From Myxococcota bacterium (GTDB taxonomy: Bacteria > Myxococcota_A > Bradymonadia > UBA7976 > UBA1532), in the NCBI GenBank assembly GCA_963169045.1, contig CAUJDF010000108.1:62001-126000 (forward strand): a stretch of 64,000 bases of DNA, read 5' to 3'. Positions 51,733-60,800 of the stretch are shown in pieces (position 1 is the stretch's first letter; each line of letters starts with the position of its first letter). Made by a program: the position numbers and the translations under genes. The notes below the pieces were generated by a model. The model made no database searches. It was not told where the DNA came from and saw only the letters and a program-made list of their open reading frames with translations.

Positions 51733-52755
51733 TCACGGGGGCTGCCGCTTCCGCTCGGCCTCGAGGCGCGCGAGCATCGCCTCCTGCTCGGCGAGGAGCT
51801 CGCGCGCCGCCGCCAGCTCCGTCCTGAGCTGGCGGCGGCTCGCCTCGGCGGCGTCGTACGCGAGCTGCAGGTTCTCGGCGTCGTCGCGCGCGGCCCGCAG
51901 GTTGTACTCGGCGACGTCGAGCTCGGCCTGGGCCGCCTCGCGGGCGCGGTCGTGCTGGCGGACCTCGCGCTGCAGGTCGCGCAGCTTCGCCTCGACCTCG
52001 GCGCGCGCCTCGGCGGCGGCCGCCAGCGCCGCCCGCAGGCGCTCCGCCTCGACGAGGGCGGTGGTCAGGTCGCGCTCGGTGACGCCGCGGGCCCGCTCGG
52101 CCTCCTCGGCGCGCGTGGCGAGCTCGCGGGCGCGCTCCCGCGTCACGAGGGCCTGGTCGCTGAGGCTGACCACCTGCGCGCGGTCGCGCTCGCGGTCGCG
52201 CTCGAGCTGGGCCGCGCGGCGGGTGGCCTCGTCGATCTCGCGGCGCGCCTCGGCGAGCGCCGCCTCGGCCTGCAGCCGCGCCTGGCGCTCCGCCTCGAGC
52301 GTGTCGACGGGGAGCGCCGCGAGGCGCGCCTCGAGCCGCTCCGCCCGCGCCCGCCACTCGTCGCGCTCGGCCGTCAGCTGCGCGATCTCCGCGGCGGGCC
52401 CGTCCACCGTGGGCTGGGTGGGGGCCGGCACGTCCTCGACCTTCGTCTGCTGGCGGACATCCTCGAGCAGGATCCAGATCGCGAAGAGGCCGAAGCGCAC
52501 GTGGTCGCCGTGGGCCAGCGTCGTCCGCGTCACCGGGACGTCGTTGACGAACGTGCCGTTCACGCTGTCGAAGTCCTGCAGGTGGAGGCGGCCCTCCTGC
52601 AGCCAGAGGCGCGCGTGCATCCGGGACACCGACGTCTCGTCGGTGCGGATGGCGCAGCTCCACTGCCGCCCGACCTGCAGCTCCTCGCCCTCGGCGAGGG
52701 CCCATTCGCGCGGCGTCCCGCCGCCCTCGTGCACGAGCTTCGCGCGTCGTCTCAT
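51733..52755 (-). CDS. FHA-domain protein with long coiled coil
   Basis: A 340-residue soluble protein. Residues about 5-105 are a forkhead-associated domain, which binds phosphothreonine: GR29-30, SRMH 44-47 and NGT 66-68 are in the conserved places. A linker is followed by a coiled coil of about 220 residues, rich in Ala, Glu and Arg. FHA proteins are common partners of Ser/Thr kinases and of contractile secretion systems. Here it lies 25 bases upstream on the minus strand of a peptidoglycan-targeting gene, whose stop precedes it in the same direction. The ATG at 52755 begins the fold directly. Confidence 0.87.
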   Translation of the reverse strand: MRRRAKLVHEGGGTPREWALAEGEELQVGRQWSCAIRTDETSVSRMHARLWLQEGRLHLQDFDSVNGTFVNDVPVTRTTLAHGDHVRFGLFAIWILLEDVRQQTKVEDVPAPTQPTVDGPAAEIAQLTAERDEWRARAERLEARLAALPVDTLEAERQARLQAEAALAEARREIDEATRRAAQLERDRERDRAQVVSLSDQALVTRERARELATRAEEAERARGVTERDLTTALVEAERLRAALAAAAEARAEVEAKLRDLQREVRQHDRAREAAQAELDVAEYNLRAARDDAENLQLAYDAAEASRRQLRTELAAARELLAEQEAMLARLEAERKRQPP

Positions 52756-52779
52756 CGCCGTCCGTCGAGGTGTTGCGGG

Positions 52780-54168
52780 TCAGCGGTAGGTGTAGAACGT
52801 CGCCCAGTCGCCGACGGTCGACGTGTTCGGTCCGGTGACCTCGCTCTGGGTGCCGGAGTTGCCGTCCACCGTGCGCACCTGCAGCGAGCGGTGGCCCGTC
52901 GGGCCGAGCGTCGCAGGGTCGTGGGGCTGCACCCACACCACGACCGCGTGGTGCTGCATGCTGTTACGGTAGGCCACGTCGCCCACCTGCGGGATCTTCG
53001 TGTTCTGCAGGCTCGACGAGACGCCGGTGCCCACCGCCCAGTTGCCGATCGGCAGGCCGGCGGTCTTGGCGGCCCACGTCGCGAAGATGCCGCACCAGTG
53101 GGGCAGGACGTCGGTCTTGTACTCGTAGACCCAGTTGCCCTGCTCGTCCTTCTTCTGGGGGACGTTGCCGTCGACGGGGTGGCGCAGGAGCGGCTGGTTG
53201 GCGTACTCGCCGCCGAACGCGGTGTCGAAGTACTTCTTCAGATCGCGCCAGCCGGGCCGCGCCGGCTTGCCCTGCTCGTCCTGGTCGGTGAGCGGGGCCT
53301 TCGCCTTCACCTTGCCGACCTCGCCGAGCGCGAGGCCCGCCATCGCCGCCCGGCCCGACGCGTAGGCGTCGGCGGGGCCGCTCTGCACGGGCATGCCGGC
53401 GTCCTTGCCGGCGAGGCTGCCGTAGAACGCGCGCATGTTCTCGATGCGTCCGAGGTAGGCCGTGATCTTGGGCGGCGGGCCGCCGCTGAACGCCTGGGAC
53501 ACCCAGCGATGCAGCGCGTCGAGACAGTCGTGCTGCACCGGGGCGGGCGGCGGCGCCGTCGGCGTCGCCTCGAGCGCCGGCGGCAGGCCCACCGCGATGA
53601 CGGTGAGGACGTCGGCCATGGCCTGGTCCTCGGGGTCCTTGCCGAGGGCGAGCAGCGTCGCGGTCTGTTGCACGGCCGGCGCGAGCGCCGTCGCCGCCGC
53701 GGGGTGGGCCTGGGCCACCTCGCCGATGAAGCCCGAGTAGCCTTCGGCCAGCGACTTGCGCTCCACCAGCGTGAGCGCGCCCTCGGTCTGTCCGCCGGGC
53801 TGCGGCGGGTCGTCCTTCTTCGGCTTGCGACCCGGCGCGTCGAGCGCGCCCCACGTGATCGGCCCGACGATGCCATCGGGGGAGAGCGTCCGCGCCTGCT
53901 GGAAGCGGACCACGGCGGCGCGCGTCATCGGCCCGAAGATGCCATCGGCGTCGAGCGACTCGCCCTGGCCGTTCAGCGCCTGCTGGAGCGACTGCACCCA
54001 CGGACCGCGGCTGCCGAGCCGCACCACCGGACGGTCGCCCATCTGTTGCTGGACGTAGCCCGTGAAGGCCGCCGCCGCGCCGCCGCCCGCCGGGGCGCTG
54101 CCCGCCGCCTCGCCGGCGCCGCGCGTCTGTGACGCGACCGCGCTGCTCTGCGCCTTCTCGTGCTCCAT
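52780..54168 (-). CDS. Peptidoglycan-binding, CHAP/amidase-like protein without signal peptide
   Basis: A 462-residue protein. The first 35 residues are a low-complexity tail, with no signal peptide. Residues about 48-110 resemble a peptidoglycan-binding domain (VRLGSRGPWVQSLQQAL, GIFGPMTRAAVVRFQ). The C-terminal half resembles a Cys/His amidase-like fold of the CHAP type: C359 in LPHWCGIFATWAA, GDVAYRNSMQHHAVVVW and RTVDGNSG. Enzymes of this sort cut bacterial cell walls. A signal-less cell-wall enzyme near a spike-type toxin could be a contractile-system effector (inference). It lies upstream of the FHA gene. An alternative is a phage-like lysin. Confidence 0.82.
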   Translation of the reverse strand: MEHEKAQSSAVASQTRGAGEAAGSAPAGGGAAAAFTGYVQQQMGDRPVVRLGSRGPWVQSLQQALNGQGESLDADGIFGPMTRAAVVRFQQARTLSPDGIVGPITWGALDAPGRKPKKDDPPQPGGQTEGALTLVERKSLAEGYSGFIGEVAQAHPAAATALAPAVQQTATLLALGKDPEDQAMADVLTVIAVGLPPALEATPTAPPPAPVQHDCLDALHRWVSQAFSGGPPPKITAYLGRIENMRAFYGSLAGKDAGMPVQSGPADAYASGRAAMAGLALGEVGKVKAKAPLTDQDEQGKPARPGWRDLKKYFDTAFGGEYANQPLLRHPVDGNVPQKKDEQGNWVYEYKTDVLPHWCGIFATWAAKTAGLPIGNWAVGTGVSSSLQNTKIPQVGDVAYRNSMQHHAVVVWVQPHDPATLGPTGHRSLQVRTVDGNSGTQSEVTGPNTSTVGDWATFYTYR

Positions 54169-54262
54169 TGCTCGGCCCCCCGAACGGTCCCCCCGCGACG
54201 CGCCACGTTACACGACGTCCCGTGCGACGGCCATGGGGTCGCGGCGAGACATCCGAGGGGCC

Positions 54263-55642
54263 TCACGCGCGCCGCAGGTGCCATCCCTTGGGGCGCAGGA
54301 AGGCATCGAAGCCCTCGTCGCCGCCGAACGCGCCGAGGCCGGAGCGGCCACGGCCGGCCCACGGCAGCGCGGCGCCGATCGGGTCGGGGTCGTTCCAGCA
54401 CGCGACGCCGACGTCGAGCCGCGAGAGCAGGGCGGCGGCGCGCAGTCGGTCGGGCGTGAACACCGTCGCCGCCTGGCCGTATGCGTTGTCGGCCATGAGG
54501 CGGCAGGCGTGGTCGTCGTCGTCGGCGGCGGCGAGCCCCACGACGGGGCCGAAGGCCGGCTCGCGCATCACGCGCATCTCGGGCGTGCAGTCGGCGAGCA
54601 CCGTCGGGGCGTAGAAGCTGCCGGGGCGCGCCATCCGTTCGCCGCCGCAGAGCAGCCGCGCGCCGCGATCGACGGCATCGCGCACCAGCTCGTCGAGCAG
54701 GTCGATGCGGTCGGTGCGCCCGAGCGGGCCGACGAACGTCGTGCGCTCGGCGGGATCGCCGACGGGGAAGGCGCGGACGAGGTCGGTGAACGCGGTGACG
54801 AACACGTCGTAGAGCGCGCGGTGCGCGTAGACGCGCGCGATGGCGCGGCACGACTGGCCGGCGTTGCGGAAGGCGGCATCGGCGACGGTGGCGGCGACGG
54901 CGAGGTCCGCGTCGTCGCAGACGTAGGCGGCGTCCTTGCCGCCGAGGTCGAGGTGCACGCGCGCGAGGTGCCGGACGGCGGCCTGGGCGACGCGGACGCC
55001 GGTGCGGTGGCAGCCACTGAAGAACACCCCGTCGAAGGGGTGCTCGAGCAGCCCGGCGCCGGCCTCGGGGCCGCCGAGGACGCGCTGGAAGACGTCCTCG
55101 GGGACGCCCGCCTCGTGCAGCAGGTCGGCGGCGGCGAGGCCCGACAACGTCGCGTGCTCCGAGGGCTTGTAGACGATGGCGCAGCCCGCGAGCAGCGCCG
55201 GCGCCCACACGGAGCCGCCGAGCAGCCAGGGCGCCGTCCACGCCGAGAGGTGGCATACGACGCCGAGCGGCTCGTAGGTGACGACCTCCTCCGCGTCGGC
55301 CATGCCCGGGAGCGCCTGGCCCTCGAGCACGCGCGGGGCGAGGCGCGCCGGAGCGCGCCGGAGCGCGTCGTGGATGCGCCGCCGCGCCGCGTCCAGCTCG
55401 CAGCGGGCCTGCGTGACCGGCTTGCCCGTCTCGCGGACGAGGATGTCCGCGAGCGCGCCGGCTCGCGCGCCGACCAGGTCCGCGAAGCGGGCGACCGCCG
55501 CCGCCCGATCCGCGAAGGGGACCGCCGCCCAGCGGGGCGACGCGCGCCGGGCGCGCGTGAACTTGTGCGCGATCTCGCTCGGTGTGTCGGTCTCGATGTC
55601 GCCGATGACGCGGTCGGTGGCGGGGTTGATGATCGTCAGCAT
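54263..55642 (-). CDS. Aldehyde dehydrogenase family protein with altered active site
   Basis: A 459-residue soluble enzyme of the NAD(P)-dependent ALDH superfamily. The catalytic Cys is C265 (NAGQSCRAIARVYAH), and KPSEHATLSG and EPAFGPVVGL are conserved. Two usual residues are changed: the oxyanion-hole Asn position reads Thr136 (SAWTAPWLLGG), and the general base Glu of LELGGK is Asp232 (HLDLGGK). The enzyme may have an altered or weak activity or a special substrate. The ATG at 55642 is well placed. It is followed on the same strand by a HAD phosphatase gene 64 bases away upstream. Confidence 0.88.
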   Translation of the reverse strand: MLTIINPATDRVIGDIETDTPSEIAHKFTRARRASPRWAAVPFADRAAAVARFADLVGARAGALADILVRETGKPVTQARCELDAARRRIHDALRRAPARLAPRVLEGQALPGMADAEEVVTYEPLGVVCHLSAWTAPWLLGGSVWAPALLAGCAIVYKPSEHATLSGLAAADLLHEAGVPEDVFQRVLGGPEAGAGLLEHPFDGVFFSGCHRTGVRVAQAAVRHLARVHLDLGGKDAAYVCDDADLAVAATVADAAFRNAGQSCRAIARVYAHRALYDVFVTAFTDLVRAFPVGDPAERTTFVGPLGRTDRIDLLDELVRDAVDRGARLLCGGERMARPGSFYAPTVLADCTPEMRVMREPAFGPVVGLAAADDDDHACRLMADNAYGQAATVFTPDRLRAAALLSRLDVGVACWNDPDPIGAALPWAGRGRSGLGAFGGDEGFDAFLRPKGWHLRRA

Positions 55643-55706
55643 GCAGGCATGAGCACCCGACGAATCCCGGGGTCGCGCGTGGACCGCGCCCCAGCCCGAC
55701 CCGGCG

Positions 55707-57307
<1,601 letters not shown>

Positions 57308-57348
57308 TCATGGCGGTCGAAGCCGGATGCGCCGCCGGGAGAGGCATC

Positions 57349-57882
57349 GTGTGGGACGAAGACGACGGCTGGGGTTCCGGAGCGCATGGCGCGGGCGAGC
57401 GTGCGCACGCGCGGACGGCATCGTCAAGCCCGAGGGCGCTCGGGCCGGGGGCGCGCCGGCCGAGGGCCCTCTGGGAGGAGCGGCCGCCGAAGGACCAGGG
57501 CGGCGAGCGCGCCGGCGCCGAGCAGCCCGACGAGGACGTGGACGTCATCGACGACCCGGCGCCCAAGCGCTCGGAGCGCCTGCTGTGTCGGCAGTGCGGG
57601 CAGGTGTTGACGAGTCGCCAGTCGGTCATCGAGATTGACGGCGCCAGCGACCACGTCTTCGAGAACCCGCACGGCATGGTCTACCACGTGCGCTGCTTCG
57701 ACGAGGCGCCCGGGGCGGTCACCCTGGGCGCGCCGACCGACGAGTTCACGTGGTTCCGCGGGTACACGTGGCAGATCGCGCTGTGCGGCGGCTGCCGCAG
57801 CCACGTGGGCTGGGCGTTCATCGCCGACAAGCACCGCTTCTGGGGGTTGATTCCGGGCCGGCTGGTGGCGGAGGCGGAGTAG
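57349..57882 (+). CDS. Cereblon-type (CULT) domain protein
   Basis: A 177-residue soluble protein. After a disordered, acidic N-terminus of about 75 residues it has the CULT fold: a zinc site of two CxxC pairs (C80/C83 in CRQCG, C146/C149 in CGGC), HVFENPHGMVYHVRCF, and the pocket Trp residues in TWFRGYTWQIA and HVGWAF. In eukaryotes this domain binds degrons and thalidomide-like drugs; bacterial proteins of this sort exist with unknown function. The GTG at 57349 follows a GGGAGAGG site; the ATG at 57310 lacks one. It is convergent with the PKD gene, 4 bases away. Confidence 0.83.
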   Translation: MWDEDDGWGSGAHGAGERAHARTASSSPRALGPGARRPRALWEERPPKDQGGERAGAEQPDEDVDVIDDPAPKRSERLLCRQCGQVLTSRQSVIEIDGASDHVFENPHGMVYHVRCFDEAPGAVTLGAPTDEFTWFRGYTWQIALCGGCRSHVGWAFIADKHRFWGLIPGRLVAEAE

Positions 57883-57886
57883 GCGG

Positions 57887-60800
57887 CTACTTCGAGACGG
57901 TGACGACCACGTCGTCCCAGTCGCTCCACGCCTCCCCGTCGTGGGCGCGGACGCGGAAGGTGAGCGTCGCCTCCGCGTCGGGCGCGACGAACGTCGTCCG
58001 GCCGGCGCGGCGGTCGGAGAGCGCCACCCGCGGGCCGTCGATCTGCTCCCACTCGTAGGCCAGCGCGTCGCCGTCGCCGTCGGTCGAGGCGCCGGCGTCG
58101 AGCGTCACGAGGCTGCCCGCGGCCGCCTCGAGGTCTGCGCCGGCGTCGACCACCGGCAGCTGGTTGGCGATCTCCACCCGCACCACGTCGAAGGCGCTGC
58201 GGGCGAAGCCGTCGTCGACGATCAGGGCGAAGGCCAGCGACCCGCGGGTGGCCGGCGCGGTGAACGACGGGGCGGCGGTGTCGGCGTCGTCCAGGTTCAC
58301 CGGGATGCCCTCGAACTGCACCCACTGGTAGCTCAGGGCGTCGCCGTCGGTGTCGAAGGAGGCGCTGCCGTCGAGCTCGACGCGACTGCCGCCCTCGACC
58401 GTCACGTCGCCGCCGGCGTCGGCCTCGGGCTCGGCGTTGGCGACGTCGATGACGACGCGGGCCGGCTCGCTCCATACGGCGCCGTCGAACACCTTCAGCT
58501 CGAACTCGAGGCGGCCGCGCAGGTCGGGGACGACGAAGGTCGGCTGCGCCGAGTCGGCGCCCATCAGCGGCACGAGCGGACCGCCGACCTGCGTCCACAG
58601 GTAGCTCAGCGCGTCGCCGTCCTCGTCGCTCGAGCCGGTGCCGTCGAGCGTCACGAGGTCGCCGGGCTGCACGAGGCCGCCCTCGCCGGCGTCGGCGAAG
58701 GGCCGCCGCGTCTCGACGGTCATGGTCACGAGGTCGGTCGCGGTGCCACCGAAGCCGTCGTCGACGGTCAGCTCGAACGTCGCGCCGCCGCGCTCGACCG
58801 GCGCGCGGAAGTGCGGGTTGCACGTGTCCGCGTCCTCGAGCTCGATCGGCTCGCCGGTCAGCTGCCGCCACGCGCAGGTCAACGGGTCGCCGTCCGGATC
58901 GGTGGAGTCGCTGCCGCGCAGGCCGGCGATGGCGCCCGGCCAGGCGACGAAGTCCGCGCTGGCGTCGGCCGTGGGCAAGGCGTTCTCGGTCAGCAGGGTC
59001 ACGCGGTCCGCCGCGCTCTCGAGGCCGTCGGCGACGACGAGCTCGAACACCATCGCGTGGCGGCCGGCGGGGGCGGTGAAGTACGGGCGCTCGGTGTCGG
59101 CGCCGTCCAGCACCACCTCGGGGCCCTCCACCTGGCGCCAGCGGAAGGTGAGGGCGTCGCCGTCGCCGTCGAGGGAGGCGCTGCCGTCCAGGGTGACGCG
59201 CTCGCGGGCGGCGATGCCGTCGCGGTCCTCGCCGGCGTCGGCGACGGGCCGCTCGTTGCCGACGACCACGATGACGCGGTCGGTGGCGCCGGCGATCCCG
59301 TCGTTGACCGTCAGCGCGAACTCGTACAGGCCGCGGCCCTCCGCCGGCAGGAACGACGGGGTGGCCTTGCGGGGGTCGTCGAGCGCGACGGCCGGACCGC
59401 CGATCTGCGTCCAGTGGTAGGCCAGCTCGTCCCCGTCGAGGTCCGCCGAGCGCCGGCCGTCCAGCGTGACGATCTCGCCCGCCGGCGCGTCGACGTCGTC
59501 TCCGGCGTGGGCCACCGGCGCGTGGTTCGCCACGGCGATGGTCACCACGTCGTTGTCCTGCAGCTCGCCGTCGGAGACGTTGAGCTTGAAGGTCAGCGCG
59601 CCGCGGCGGCCGGGGGCGTTGAAGGAGGGCAGCGGGCCGTCCGCGTCGTTGAGGGCGACCGGCGCGCCGGCGATCTGCGTCCACTGGTACGAGAGGCCGT
59701 CGCCGTCCAGGTCGCGCGTCCCGGTGCCGTCGAGCACCACGAAGGCGCCGCCGCGCACCTCGCGATCCGCACCGGCGTCGGCGAGCGGCGCGTTGTTGGC
59801 GACGTCGATGCGCACCGAGGAGAGAGCCGAGACCGCGCCCGACGAATCGGCGACCTTCAGCGCAAAGCCGAGCGTGCCGCGCGCCGTCGGCGCCGTGAAC
59901 GACGGCGTGGCCGACGTCGCGTCGTCGAGGTGCACGGCGGGGCCCTCCGTCTGGGTCCACTCGTAGGTGAGCGCGTCGCCGTCAGCGTCGCGGGACGACG
60001 TGCCGTCGAGCACCACCCGCGCGCCGCCCTCGACGATGCGGTCGCGGCCGGCCAGCGCTTGCGGGGCGTGGTTGCCGACGTGGATGGCCACCTCGTCGCT
60101 CGACGCGTGCCCGGCGGCGTCGCTGACCGTCAGGAGGAAGCGGTAGTCGCCGCGGGCGCCGGGGATGCTGACCGTCGGGCGCGCCAGGGTCGGGTCGTCG
60201 ATGTCGACGGGATCGCCGCCGGTCTGCGTCCACACGAAGGCGAGCGTGTCCCCGTCCGGATCGCGGGAGGCCGTGCCGTCGAGCATCAGCTCGCCGCCCT
60301 CGGTCTCGAGGTCCAAGCCGGCGTCCGCCAGCGGGCTGTGGTTGCGCACGCGGACCACGACCTCGTCGCTCGTCAGCGCGACGCCGTCGGTCACGTCGAG
60401 GCGGAACCGGTAGGTCGCCCGCGGCTGCGGGACGCGGAAGGTGGGGGCCACCGCCGTCGGGTTCGACAGCTCCACCTGCGGGCCCTCGATCTGCGTCCAG
60501 CGGTACTGGACGGCGTCGGCGTCGCGGTCGCCGGAGCGCCGCCCGTCGAGCATCACGAGCTCGCCGCCGTCGACCTCGATGTCCGGGCCGGCGTCGGCCA
60601 CGGGCGACGAGTTGGCGGTGTCGACCACCACCACGTCCGGCTCGCTCTCGACGAGGCCGTCCGTCACGACGAGCTGGAAGACCATCAGCCGCTTCGCGTC
60701 GGGCGCGAGGAAGGCCGTGCGCGCCGCCGTCTCGTCCGTCAGCGCCACCGGCGGGCCGTCGAGCTGTGTCCAGAGGTACTGGAGCTGGTCGCCGTCGGGA

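Noticed and set aside
45699-54168. A complete type VI secretion system
   Set aside because: No TssB, TssC, Hcp, ClpV, baseplate or membrane-complex genes are seen; only an effector with a spike-like part.
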